The notes under the pieces were generated by a model that was given only the letters and a program-made list of their open reading frames with translations, had not been told where the DNA came from and did not search any database. A program made the translations under genes and the position numbers. Below, piece after piece: positions 15,989 through 23,996 of a DNA stretch of 64,000 bases. Each line of letters starts with the position of its first letter. Within the stretch, counting starts at the first letter, position 1. The stretch comes from Maribacter sp. BPC-D8 (GTDB lineage: Bacteria > Bacteroidota > Bacteroidia > Flavobacteriales > Flavobacteriaceae): positions 4,216,001 to 4,280,000 of the forward strand of contig NZ_CP128187.1 of NCBI RefSeq assembly GCF_035207705.1, read 5' to 3'.

Positions 15989-16954
15989 TTACTTACAGTA
16001 TTCATTTATCAATTTTTCAACTTCATTACCGTATTGTTCAGTATAGCGTAATTCAATAGCTTTTACTAAATCAGAACAGGCTTTGCTTTTTAAATTCTTA
16101 TTTAGGTATACCAATGCTCTATTTTTATAAGCATAAGAATTTGTATTGAGTATTTCTAAGGACTTATTAATATCTGATAATGCCTTGTTATTTTTACCCG
16201 TTTTATAATATGCATATCCTCTATTGTTTAAAGAGTATGTTTTGATTTGTGGAATATCTTTGTCGCTTGGTAGTGAATCAATCACTTTGTTATAATCTGT
16301 TATTGCTTTTTCAAATTGTTCATTCTCTATAAATAAATATGCTCTTTCTTCAAAGGCAAAAGATTTATTAGGGTACATTTTAATTGCTTCTTTGTATCCT
16401 GTTAAAGCTAAATCGTAGTTACCTAGATTTTTATTTGATGATGCTTTTGCTACTATTACTTCATAATCTTTAGGGTCTAAGCTGAGAACTTTATCATAAA
16501 GGCTAATTTCCTTTGAAAATTCACCTAATTCTTTGAGAGCATCAGCTTTAATTTTAATAAGTTGAGTATTGTCAGGCTCTCCAGAAAGAGCAATATCAAT
16601 ATCAGAAATAATTTGACTTACTTCGTATTCTCCAGATAGCTTATACGCGGCGGCTCTATAACCATAAGCTTCGTAATATTTAGGGTTTATTAATATTGCT
16701 TTGTTAATTGCGGCAATAGCTTGTTGATCCTTTCCTAAATTGAATAATACTCGACTTTTCGTAGTCCAAGAAACATAATCATCAGGGTTTTTCTCGATTA
16801 ATTTGTTGGCATAGATTATAGCTTTTTCATATTCTTTTTGATTAAAATGTTCAACAAGCTTATCTATATTTTTATGTTTTTCACGATCAAATATTTCACA
16901 TGAGTGAAGTGAAAGAAGAAGTATGATTAATGTAGAAAAAAACAATCTTGTCAT
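15989..16954 (-). CDS. TPR-repeat lipoprotein
   Basis: 321 aa. The signal peptide ends in LLLSLHSC (Cys19), so a lipoprotein. From about residue 27 to the end there are some eight tetratricopeptide repeats with the usual A-x-x-x-G/A and P spacing (KAIIYANKLIEKNPDDY, AIAAINKAILINPKYYEAYGYRAA, ALTGYKEAIKMYPNKS, KALSDINKSLEILN). TPRs imply protein-protein interaction at the envelope; no partner is evident. It follows the YHYH/membrane-protein pair on the same strand with a 38-bp gap. Confidence 0.85.
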   Translation of the reverse strand: MTRLFFSTLIILLLSLHSCEIFDREKHKNIDKLVEHFNQKEYEKAIIYANKLIEKNPDDYVSWTTKSRVLFNLGKDQQAIAAINKAILINPKYYEAYGYRAAAYKLSGEYEVSQIISDIDIALSGEPDNTQLIKIKADALKELGEFSKEISLYDKVLSLDPKDYEVIVAKASSNKNLGNYDLALTGYKEAIKMYPNKSFAFEERAYLFIENEQFEKAITDYNKVIDSLPSDKDIPQIKTYSLNNRGYAYYKTGKNNKALSDINKSLEILNTNSYAYKNRALVYLNKNLKSKACSDLVKAIELRYTEQYGNEVEKLINEYCK

Positions 16955-16992
16955 TGTATGAATTTTAATAGAACAAAGTGATGAAGATATTT

Positions 16993-17607
16993 TTATTTTT
17001 TAGAAATAAAGAGAAGCAGACCTCCAATTATTAAAGTAATAAGATAAGGTAAATACTTCAAGGATATATAATCACTTTTAGCTGTTGGCACAATCCAATT
17101 TTCATCTTCTAGAATAATGTTTAGTTCGTGTTGATTATCGCGCTGTAAAGTGAATTTTTCTTCAGGAAATCCAACCAATAAAAAGATAGCAACAGATTGG
17201 CTATTGTGTAAATCCTTAAATAATGTATTCTTTAAATAGATGTGATTTACTTCTTTAGGTAGACTATTTATTTCGGCAATTATTTTGGTTTCATGACCTA
17301 ATAGTACTTTCGAATTCTTAAACTTAATAGTGTCATTGTTGTTAAGAACAAAAGAGAATCTAGACTTGAAAAGTTGAAGTACAAGGTTTTGAAATTCTTC
17401 GGGAGATTTATAGGCTCCTTCGCCGTTTACGTAATTTACCTCTTGCTGAAAAGCCGTTAATGAACTGGTTATTTGTAAAACAATTTGCCCGTTTTCGGTT
17501 TTAGAGATGATGATACTAGAAAAATCAGGACTATGGGCAAATGCAGTAGTACTGACCCATAGCAAACTGAAAAGTAAAAATTTTAGCGCAGTATTTTTAT
17601 AAGGCAT
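16993..17607 (-). CDS. Secreted/membrane protein with C-terminal anchor, unknown function
   Basis: 204 aa from the ATG at 17607 (MPYKNTALKFLLFSLLW); a start at 17628 is possible but would extend further into the upstream gene. A signal peptide (to about AFA-H) leads to a beta-rich domain (residues ~25-170, LQITSSLTAF...) and a single C-terminal hydrophobic segment followed by SKK, so it is tethered to the membrane. It resembles the small secreted proteins that accompany HupE-like or YHYH genes, but I cannot assign a family. It overlaps the YHYH gene by 11 bp, so the two are probably translated together. Confidence 0.65.
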   Translation of the reverse strand: MPYKNTALKFLLFSLLWVSTTAFAHSPDFSSIIISKTENGQIVLQITSSLTAFQQEVNYVNGEGAYKSPEEFQNLVLQLFKSRFSFVLNNNDTIKFKNSKVLLGHETKIIAEINSLPKEVNHIYLKNTLFKDLHNSQSVAIFLLVGFPEEKFTLQRDNQHELNIILEDENWIVPTAKSDYISLKYLPYLITLIIGGLLLFISKK

Positions 17608-18658
17608 ATTCACCACGTAAGCCGTCAATAAAATTATTGTTTCCGGCTTGATCTACATGATAATGGTATCCTCTAATTTCATCGTAATGACCACGAGATT
17701 CATCTAAATCTTCGTATGATTTTCCTTCTGCATTAGTGTTTCCGAAGATTCCGTATCCATCGAAAGCATAACCGATCATAGCGGCGTGATTGTCTGGTTG
17801 TTCAATTTTTTTAGAAACTCCTGTTGCCGCATGGTAATGGTAGCCAGCGTTTAAATTTATATGTCCGCCTGCATCATCAAAAGGAGCAATGGTGTATGCA
17901 CCTAAAATGGCATCTACAGGTGCCGGAGCGTCAAAAACAACACCGTTAAAAGCTAAGCCTCTATTAGATGGCATAGTAGAACCACCATTTGGTCCGCAAT
18001 GACCTTCTGGGCCTCCATTCGGTGTTGGTCCTGGTCTTTCATGTCCGTCATCTGGTCCACCTCCAGGAGGTGGTCCGCCACCTGGTCCATTTGAAAAAGC
18101 ATATGGTTTAGCCGCTTTTTTAGGAGTTACAGGTATATAATAGGTGTGGGTTATATCACCTATATAAGATGGTAAACATTCTACACAAAAATTTTCATAT
18201 TCTTCACCAACATTAGGGTTTGCGGCATCTTCACATTCTTGTTTTGAACTTGTTTTTGTAATCGCACCAGTTTCGTTGTCGTACATCATCCAAGTTTCAT
18301 CATCATAAAATGTACTCAGGTTTTTTACAAATTCGCCATCAACATCGTAGACTTTACCATCTTCTAACCAAATACCACCCGCAGAAGCATCATCAGAAAT
18401 ATTATCAGGACACCAAGGGCCCATTTCGTGATCAGTAGGGGTTGAGGTCACCACAAATTTAAAACAATCGGCAGTAGAGCCGTCAGAAAGTTCTCTGCTT
18501 ACAATAGAAATCGGCTCAGCCAATCCGCCAGAAATAAAATTCTCTTTCTTTACCGAAATGGTTACTTCGTCAGTAGTAGCTGTCGATTTTGTGTCTTTGC
18601 ACGCTGTAAAAATGAATAGCAATACTGGTATCGCTAAAATCTTAAAATGATTTTTCAT
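17597..18658 (-). CDS. YHYH domain lipoprotein
   Basis: 353 aa. The signal peptide ends in LLFIFTAC (Cys20). The C-terminal half is a YHYH domain with the two defining GYHYH motifs near residues 273 and 332, and GYAFDGYGIFG between them. A Gly/Pro-rich linker (about 188-225, GPGGGPPPGGGP) separates it from the N-terminal domain. The family is secreted and of unknown function; histidine-rich motifs hint at metal binding (inference). Followed with overlap by a membrane-anchored partner. Confidence 0.8.
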   Translation of the reverse strand: MKNHFKILAIPVLLFIFTACKDTKSTATTDEVTISVKKENFISGGLAEPISIVSRELSDGSTADCFKFVVTSTPTDHEMGPWCPDNISDDASAGGIWLEDGKVYDVDGEFVKNLSTFYDDETWMMYDNETGAITKTSSKQECEDAANPNVGEEYENFCVECLPSYIGDITHTYYIPVTPKKAAKPYAFSNGPGGGPPPGGGPDDGHERPGPTPNGGPEGHCGPNGGSTMPSNRGLAFNGVVFDAPAPVDAILGAYTIAPFDDAGGHINLNAGYHYHAATGVSKKIEQPDNHAAMIGYAFDGYGIFGNTNAEGKSYEDLDESRGHYDEIRGYHYHVDQAGNNNFIDGLRGEYAL

Positions 18659-18823
18659 TGTAACTCCCTTCTTGTGGTTAGTACTATAAAGTTAAGAACT
18701 TTGAATCTCTTGGCGTTTATTGTGCCAACTTATCTGTCGTAAAAGAGCCTGATTTATATTATTAATAGTGAATAGCACATCAAATTTTGTGATAATATAA
18801 ATCAGACATGTTTTGATGTTCTA

Positions 18824-19684
18824 TTATAAAAAAGTCTGCTTAATTTGTTGAACCAGTTTAGTGCCATCTGGATCTGCTTGTGTTTTTAAGTTACAAAAGT
18901 CTTCTGCCCATTTAGACGTACGAATACGCAAGGGTGGCTGTTCATTTTTTGCCACTTCTAAGGCAACTGTGGCTACTTCTAAACCCGTCTGGTAAACTTG
19001 TTCTTCACTCTCTTGTGCCCTTTTTTGATTCCCTGCCATATATCTTTCAAAAATAGGTAGGTATTCACCAGTTGCGAACTCACCATCGACAGCGGTTTTA
19101 CCAATAGCAGAAGTCATAAATTCAGTAGAAATTCCGCCAGGTTCAATACAGGTGAATTTAATATTAAAGGCACGGCCTACATAAGTAGCAAGACCTTCCA
19201 TAAAACCTTCAACAGCAAATTTTGCACCACAATACAGTTCGTTAAAAGGCTGACCAACCAAACCACCAACGGAGGTAACCGATATAATTTGACCAGATTT
19301 TTGCTTTCTCATATAAGGTAATACCGCTTGTGTACAGAAAACTACACCTAAGTAGTTGACATCGGTAACCCATCGAATCTCAGCCTCTGTGCTTTGTTCA
19401 GTTGTTTTTGCAAAACCCGCACCAGCATTATTGTAAAGCACATCTATTCTGCCATCTTTCTCTATGATAGTTTCAACGGCAGTAGCAATAGACTTCGTGT
19501 CAGTTACATCTAAAGTAAGAATCTCAATATCTAGGTTTTCTTCTGCAATGCGTTTCTCTAATTCAACAGCTTTTTTAAGATTACGCATACTAGCGTATAC
19601 TTTAAAATTATTTTTAGCAAATAAGATGGCGCTTTCAAAACCTACACCTGTTGAAGTACCTGTAATTAATATATTTTTTTTCAT
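18824..19684 (-). CDS. Short-chain dehydrogenase/reductase (SDR)
   Basis: 286 aa from the ATG at 19684; the longer frame to 19714 adds ten residues ahead of the Rossmann motif and would run through the operator, so the shorter start is preferred. TGTSTGVG (8-15) binds NAD(P), NNAGAG is at 85-90, and Ser138, Tyr151 and Lys155 form the catalytic triad. Substrate unknown. It lies 51 bp downstream of the TetR gene and has an operator-like palindrome just before its start, so regulation by that TetR protein is likely. Confidence 0.85.
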   Translation of the reverse strand: MKKNILITGTSTGVGFESAILFAKNNFKVYASMRNLKKAVELEKRIAEENLDIEILTLDVTDTKSIATAVETIIEKDGRIDVLYNNAGAGFAKTTEQSTEAEIRWVTDVNYLGVVFCTQAVLPYMRKQKSGQIISVTSVGGLVGQPFNELYCGAKFAVEGFMEGLATYVGRAFNIKFTCIEPGGISTEFMTSAIGKTAVDGEFATGEYLPIFERYMAGNQKRAQESEEQVYQTGLEVATVALEVAKNEQPPLRIRTSKWAEDFCNLKTQADPDGTKLVQQIKQTFL

Positions 19685-19698
19685 GATTATATATTTAG

Positions 19699-19718
19699 TG
19701 GAGTGAATATTCATTCCA
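19699..19718. promoter_or_regulatory. Palindromic operator upstream of the SDR gene
   Basis: TGGAGTGAATATTCATTCCA is a 20-bp palindrome with one mismatched pair. It lies 14 bp before the SDR ATG and shares the GGAATGA/ATTCC half-sites with the palindrome upstream of the TetR gene, so both are probably bound by that regulator. Confidence 0.7.
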
Positions 19719-19735
19719 GATTTTAGATAAATTTT

Positions 19736-20287
19736 TTATGCTTTAATTCCGTCCCAAACCAATTGTATTTGATTTTTAAGGGATGATTTTTTAATTTCTG
19801 ACTGATTAAAATACCATCTTAAATACGATAACACGGCACCACCAATAAACATCAATAATTCATCAACTTCAATGGCTTTGATAATGCGTTCTTGTTTGCC
19901 CTCTACCAATAAGTCTTTTACCGGATTAATGGCTTTTGCACCCTCTGTTCGTATTTCTTCTGTAATAATGGGCGAAGCTTGTAACTGCTCCATAAATTTA
20001 AAATTCTCTGCATTTGCAATAAAAAAGTCAATTATAGCGGTGAAATAGGTCTCGAATTGGGTTTTAATAGGTTGATTGGCATCAAATTCTAAAAACAGTG
20101 CTTTTTCTTTATTCTTAATGTTGATGTAAATTTCATTGATAAGAATATCTTTATTTGGGAAGTAATTATAAATAGTTCCCATGCCAGTACCGGCAGCTTT
20201 CGCTATTGCAGACATGGGTGTGTTGTGTACCCCTTTCTCTGTAAGTAATTTAAGTGCAGATGATAATATGGCTTCTTTCTTATTCAC
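19736..20287 (-). CDS. TetR/AcrR family transcriptional regulator
   Basis: 183 aa. N-terminal HTH at about 5-50: ILSSALKLLTEKGVHNTPMSAIAKAAGTGMGTIYNYF is typical, including the GTIYNYFPNKD signature after the recognition helix. The C-terminal ligand domain is unremarkable. It precedes the SDR gene on the same strand; near-identical palindromes lie upstream of both, suggesting an autoregulated repressor that also controls the SDR. Confidence 0.9.
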   Translation of the reverse strand: MNKKEAILSSALKLLTEKGVHNTPMSAIAKAAGTGMGTIYNYFPNKDILINEIYINIKNKEKALFLEFDANQPIKTQFETYFTAIIDFFIANAENFKFMEQLQASPIITEEIRTEGAKAINPVKDLLVEGKQERIIKAIEVDELLMFIGGAVLSYLRWYFNQSEIKKSSLKNQIQLVWDGIKA

Positions 20288-20304
20288 GAAGCAAAGATAT
20301 GTAG

Positions 20305-20324
20305 TTTGGAATGATTATTCCAAA
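20305..20324. promoter_or_regulatory. Palindromic operator upstream of the TetR gene
   Basis: TTTGGAAT-GATT-ATTCCAAA: perfect 8-bp arms with a 4-bp spacer, 17 bp before the TetR ATG. The GGAAT-N4-ATTCC core matches the SDR palindrome at 19699. Confidence 0.75.
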
Positions 20325-20334
20325 ATTATTAATT

Positions 20335-20565
20335 TTATTTTGATTTTGATTTTTTCTTGCTAATTAAAACTAATAGGGCAACTAACAGATTAAAGATGAA
20401 GAAATAGATCCAAATATGGTTAGCAAACTCAGTGCGGCAAGGTGGGCAGGTGTAACCAGACATGCAGGGTTCGCATAGAATTAGATAAGGGTCTATTAAG
20501 AACCTGATTAAAAGGAGGATGTTTCCAATAATCCAAAGGGCAATAATGCGATTCTTATTTTTCAT
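20335..20565 (-). CDS. Small two-TM protein with paired CxxC motifs
   Basis: 76 aa. Hydrophobic segments at about 7-28 and 49-69 flank a short loop with Cys31, 34, 40 and 43 (CEPC and CPPC). The basic C-terminus (KKKSKSK) and the arrangement place the cysteines on one membrane face, possibly as a disulfide or metal site. Family not recognised. A diverged, non-coding relative of its 3' half lies at 21630-21685, so the gene has been duplicated locally. It marks the edge of the accessory island. Confidence 0.65.
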   Translation of the reverse strand: MKNKNRIIALWIIGNILLLIRFLIDPYLILCEPCMSGYTCPPCRTEFANHIWIYFFIFNLLVALLVLISKKKSKSK

Positions 20566-20591
20566 TTTGATCTGAATCTTAATTATATTTT

Positions 20592-20951
20592 TTAATAAAA
20601 TTCAATCTCACAAGCGGATAAACTAAATTGCCTGCCATCAGATAATTCAATATTCCCATTAACTATTTTACCGTTAATAAGATTCAATTTTTCTGCACCT
20701 AAAGTAATTTCTTCACGCCACCCTTCAATATCTCCTTTATATGATAATGTATGAAATAATTCTCCGTTAGGTAATGTTAGCCTGCAGTTTTCAGAAATGA
20801 TGCCGCCATGTTTAGCGATTTCAAATTGTGAAGTGATTAGGTCAAACAAACCGTTTTTGTTATTTGTAAAATTGTCATTTCCATCATCACTGATGTATTT
20901 AACCTCTCTACCTTCAATTATTGTTTCTCCAGGAATTAATCGTTTATTCAT
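20592..20951 (-). CDS. Hypothetical protein, 119 aa
   Basis: Not recognised. A soluble, acidic protein without signal peptide; sequence includes NGLFDLITSQFEIAKHGG and repeated short beta-type stretches (RLTLPNGELFHTLSYKGD, GNIELSDGRQFSLS). It lies 15 bp after the YwqG-like gene on the same strand, which suggests a pair. Within the island its size, acidity and context fit an immunity-type protein, but this is inference only. Confidence 0.6.
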   Translation of the reverse strand: MNKRLIPGETIIEGREVKYISDDGNDNFTNNKNGLFDLITSQFEIAKHGGIISENCRLTLPNGELFHTLSYKGDIEGWREEITLGAEKLNLINGKIVNGNIELSDGRQFSLSACEIEFY

Positions 20952-20966
20952 ACTCGCTTATATTGT

Positions 20967-21566
20967 CTAACACTGCCATAAAAATTTGCCTGTATTGCCT
21001 TTTGGGCAATCGAATAAATACCCTACACCAGCGCCGCCAAAGTTCATGGCTGTTTTGTGGTCTGGACCTTCTTCTAATTGAGCTACGAACCTCATTTTTT
21101 CGTCACAACAGTCGCAGTTTGGTGTTTCATCATTTTGAATCCAATCTGGTTCACCATATAAAGCACCTAATATATCTCTAGGGTTTTCTTCGCATTTTTC
21201 TCGTGCTTCATCATAATTATCTGCTTCAATTTCAAATATGGTAGCACTATATTCTGTATTTCTTGTTGTATTTGTTTCTGTTTCCGGATTAAAATATTCA
21301 AGATTTTCATCTGCGATAATAAGCACTTTATTTCCGCCTTCATTAGCATCCCATTCATCGCACATACCTGGGTCATTTTGGCACATAAAAATTAATTCTA
21401 ATCCAATGTCTGTTTTTATTTTTCCTTGATATTCCATTTCAGAACTACAGGTTTCACACTTTGGCCATTCAATATTTTGATCTACCCCTTTTACAGGTAA
21501 ACCGCCGAAACTTGTTTTGTTAGATAACTGTTCTTTTGAAGGTGTGTTTATTAATAATTTTATCAT
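20967..21566 (-). CDS. YwqG/DUF1963-like protein
   Basis: 199 aa soluble protein. The N-terminal FGGLPVKGVDQNIEWPKCETC resembles the S-K-x-G-G-x-P...W-P signature of the DUF1963/YwqG family, and there are two separated cysteine pairs (CETC near 37-40, CDCC near 150-153), possibly for zinc. Family function is unknown, although YwqG-like genes are found in neighbourhoods of secreted toxins. Co-oriented with the 119-aa gene that follows. Confidence 0.6.
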   Translation of the reverse strand: MIKLLINTPSKEQLSNKTSFGGLPVKGVDQNIEWPKCETCSSEMEYQGKIKTDIGLELIFMCQNDPGMCDEWDANEGGNKVLIIADENLEYFNPETETNTTRNTEYSATIFEIEADNYDEAREKCEENPRDILGALYGEPDWIQNDETPNCDCCDEKMRFVAQLEEGPDHKTAMNFGGAGVGYLFDCPKGNTGKFLWQC

Positions 21567-21629
21567 GGTTAATGTTTTTATGTAGGATTAAATATACTCT
21601 ATCAAGGCAATTAGTTGTTTAATTTTTTA

Positions 21630-21685
21630 TTGCTGAACACAGTTAATAGGGCAATCAGCAGATTTCAAATAAGAAATAGATCCAA
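21630..21685 (-). pseudogene. Remnant related to the small CxxC two-TM gene
   Basis: TTGCTGAACACAGTTAATAG... aligns with 20357-20413 inside the 76-aa gene, with roughly three quarters of positions identical and small gaps (TAATAGGGCAA and AGAAATAGATCCAA are shared exactly). No open frame survives, so this is a degraded duplicate. Confidence 0.6.
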
Positions 21686-21747
21686 TGGTTTACCTTTCTT
21701 GACTTTGTAAGGTTATCGCGTGCACCTGCTATTCTTCGCAACAAAGA

Positions 21748-21873
21748 CTAGTCTGCCATGTAATTTTTAGTTTCTTTATTTGGATATAAAAAATCTCTGT
21801 AAAAAGTCCATTCAGCATCTTCTCCCATGTTTAGATAGAATTTATAGTTGGAATAGTTGCTTTTATAAAAATT
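21748..21873 (-). pseudogene. C-terminal fragment of a lost gene (about 41 codons)
   Basis: An open frame after a stop at 21871-21873 encodes a plausible protein tail ending FYRDFLYPNKETKNYMAD before TAG at 21748-21750. Codon composition looks coding but there is no intact upstream part. The single internal ATG would give only 26 residues, so a truncated remnant is more likely than a functional gene. Confidence 0.4.
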
Positions 21874-21986
21874 TTAATTTTTTTTCATTTTAGTAGGTTG
21901 CAATGAGATATAACTGGATAATAACAAATCTAAAAAGTACAAATTTGGTTTAGTATAAAGCCTTTTTTGGTTAGTAGTATTATTAA

Positions 21987-22412
21987 CTACAGTTTTATAA
22001 ATTCAGTTACAATTCTTCTTTTCTCAGAATCAGTATATTTTTGAAATTGTTTAAAACTCATTTCTTCAACCTCCATAATTCCTTTTTTTATTTCAGTATT
22101 ACTGTTTACAAATGAGTTGCACTTAGGGCATACTCCCTTTTGTACATATGTTGTGTTTATATTTATTTTATCAGCAATTTCTCCTAAAGTATTACGAATA
22201 ATTATTCCTTTAGTTAGACTAGTATCTTTTAGTTCTGAATCAATTATGGTAGAGATATATTCCCAAGTTTGATTATTAATAGCACATAAATACCTCGCCC
22301 CATTTCCACTAGAATCGAAATATAGAAACTCACCGTAGCTCATGTCGCTTAGTTCAGGCAAATCAAATGTATAACCGCAATGGCATTTAGTTTCGAAGGT
22401 GGCAATTTCCAT
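21987..22412 (-). CDS. Hypothetical zinc-ribbon-like protein
   Basis: 141 aa from the ATG at 22412 (MEIATFETKCHCGY); the longer frame to 22457 would overlap the upstream gene and adds an unlikely hydrophobic start. Two cysteine pairs, CHC near the N-terminus and CPKC (VCPKCNSFV) near residue 99, could bind one zinc ion. Not recognised as a named family. It lies 20 bp after the SUKH-like gene and is probably co-transcribed with it. Confidence 0.6.
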   Translation of the reverse strand: MEIATFETKCHCGYTFDLPELSDMSYGEFLYFDSSGNGARYLCAINNQTWEYISTIIDSELKDTSLTKGIIIRNTLGEIADKININTTYVQKGVCPKCNSFVNSNTEIKKGIMEVEEMSFKQFQKYTDSEKRRIVTEFIKL

Positions 22413-22432
22413 ATATTTTATAATAGTGATTA

Positions 22433-23101
22433 TTATTTTATGAATTGTTGATACCAATTAAAAAATTCATCTTCTGAAGTTTCACTATCGATTCTAGCAG
22501 GATGTTTTACAATTTCTATAGCCGTCTTCGGAATGTTTTGATGAAACGTATCTTGAACCCATTTTTGGAATTCTAAATTAGGTTTTACGATAAATTCTTC
22601 GCCATTTTCATTGGGTGGATATGGAAAATTTTCATCCCAACATATTTCGTCATAGCCAATAGCTAAAAGTCGTATAAAATCAATCATGTTATCAGCTAAA
22701 ACACATGATAACATTGAGCCAGAGCCCGACCCCAAATGAACAACTTTTAATTCGTTCTGATTATTTAACCAAAGGGCAGATTGAGAACCTTCAGCACCGC
22801 TTTGAGCAAAAACACATAATCTAGCGTTGATTTCTTCATTGTCTTCACCACCGAACCAATATTTTAAATTTTCTGTTCCGCCTGCTGCAAATTCAATTTC
22901 AGTACCACCTTCTCTTTCGGTATCGGTCCAGCTTTCTTTTAACTTTTTTTCGGGGTATAGAAAACCAATTCTATATCCATTTTTATTGTCAACATACAGG
23001 TTGTTGTTTTCAATCCATTCATATAATAGATGTAACTCTTTGGGTATGGTCATACCCGCAGGGAGTACCTTTTCTAATTGAGTTATTAATTTATTTGTCA
23101 T
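22433..23101 (-). CDS. SMI1/KNR4 (SUKH)-like protein
   Basis: 222 aa soluble, acidic protein. The N-terminal helix-turn KVLPAGMTIPKELHLLYEWIENNN fits the start of the SUKH fold, and the central LWLNNQNELKVVHLGSGSGSMLSCVLADNMIDFIRLLAIGYDEI fits its C-terminal core seen in predicted immunity proteins. In bacteria SUKH proteins often neutralise contact-dependent or secreted nucleases/deaminases. No toxin is encoded nearby, so an orphan immunity gene is the inference. Confidence 0.65.
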   Translation of the reverse strand: MTNKLITQLEKVLPAGMTIPKELHLLYEWIENNNLYVDNKNGYRIGFLYPEKKLKESWTDTEREGGTEIEFAAGGTENLKYWFGGEDNEEINARLCVFAQSGAEGSQSALWLNNQNELKVVHLGSGSGSMLSCVLADNMIDFIRLLAIGYDEICWDENFPYPPNENGEEFIVKPNLEFQKWVQDTFHQNIPKTAIEIVKHPARIDSETSEDEFFNWYQQFIK

Positions 23102-23243
23102 GCGACGGATTTGTTTTTAATAAAATTCATTAATAGGGAAACTATACATGTTGCTAAGCCTAATTATATGTGCAGCTAGAACTAAAGCTCTAGTCGATAA
23201 GCAACTATTTTTTGTTTTCAAATTTAAATCAAGCTTAAAGAAG

Positions 23244-23873
23244 CTATTTAATCTTTAAAATATTTGAACCATTCTCGCCAATAATTTGAAATAATTTATC
23301 GTTTTTATATTCAATTAAATAAGAAAAATTATTTTCAGGTACATTGCTGATACCGTCTATCGTATCAATTGTTTCATTTATGTAATCTATTCTTTTAGAT
23401 ATTCGAATTTCTATTAATTGATCATTCGAGTATATATAATGTTCTGTAAATGCACCGTATATACTTGCTTGTGTTTTATCTACTATCTTATTATTTTGGA
23501 TAGAAAAAATAGTAAGCCCTCTTAATTCTTGGTCATCTTCATCAATAGAAACATTTATTATTTTAATCTTGTTGCTTTGATCATATGAAAATACAGACAT
23601 TCCTGTTAATTCGTTACCGTTCCAGTTTTTTAAAGTGGCTAACTTATTCTTGTGATACAGCGCCTCTGTTATTATTCCTGTTTTAGGTTTTTCTTCAGAT
23701 ATATCAGTAAAGGTCAAGTTACCTCTAGATCGTTCAATATGTAAAGGAGTTAAATCAAACATCGCATTAGAAGACCATTTTGAATTTTCACCTTCTATTG
23801 GTTGTAGAATTAATTCTTCTGATTCAATTTTTTTATATGTCTTAAAAAAGTCTAATTGTATTTGATCTAGCAT
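23244..23873 (-). CDS. Hypothetical protein, 209 aa
   Basis: Not recognised. Soluble, acidic and beta-rich with several repeated strand-turn units (KLATLKNWNGNELTG, NKIKIINVSIDED, LIEIRISKRIDYI, LIEYKNDKLFQIIG) reminiscent of WG/RHS-like or MORN-like repeats but too divergent to name. No signal peptide. Separated from neighbours by AT-rich gaps of 142 and 123 bp, the former carrying a nested inverted repeat. Island context suggests a small effector- or immunity-type protein. Confidence 0.6.
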   Translation of the reverse strand: MLDQIQLDFFKTYKKIESEELILQPIEGENSKWSSNAMFDLTPLHIERSRGNLTFTDISEEKPKTGIITEALYHKNKLATLKNWNGNELTGMSVFSYDQSNKIKIINVSIDEDDQELRGLTIFSIQNNKIVDKTQASIYGAFTEHYIYSNDQLIEIRISKRIDYINETIDTIDGISNVPENNFSYLIEYKNDKLFQIIGENGSNILKIK

Positions 23874-23996
23874 TTATGATTTTTATTGTTTGCCTACGAA
23901 TAGGTAAAAACAAGTTAATATATTTAAAAACACACAGACCTTTGCTTTAAAATATATTTTGATGAAATTGATAATGAAACATGATATAAGAGGTCT

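Larger units (their letters stand above)
21567..21986. other. 420-bp gene-free gap with decayed gene fragments
   Basis: No intact ORF. It holds a 56-bp remnant similar to the two-TM cysteine gene (21630-21685) and the 3' end of an otherwise lost reading frame (21748-21873), listed separately. The rest, including 21874-21986, is AT-rich sequence in which I see nothing definite. Confidence 0.6.
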
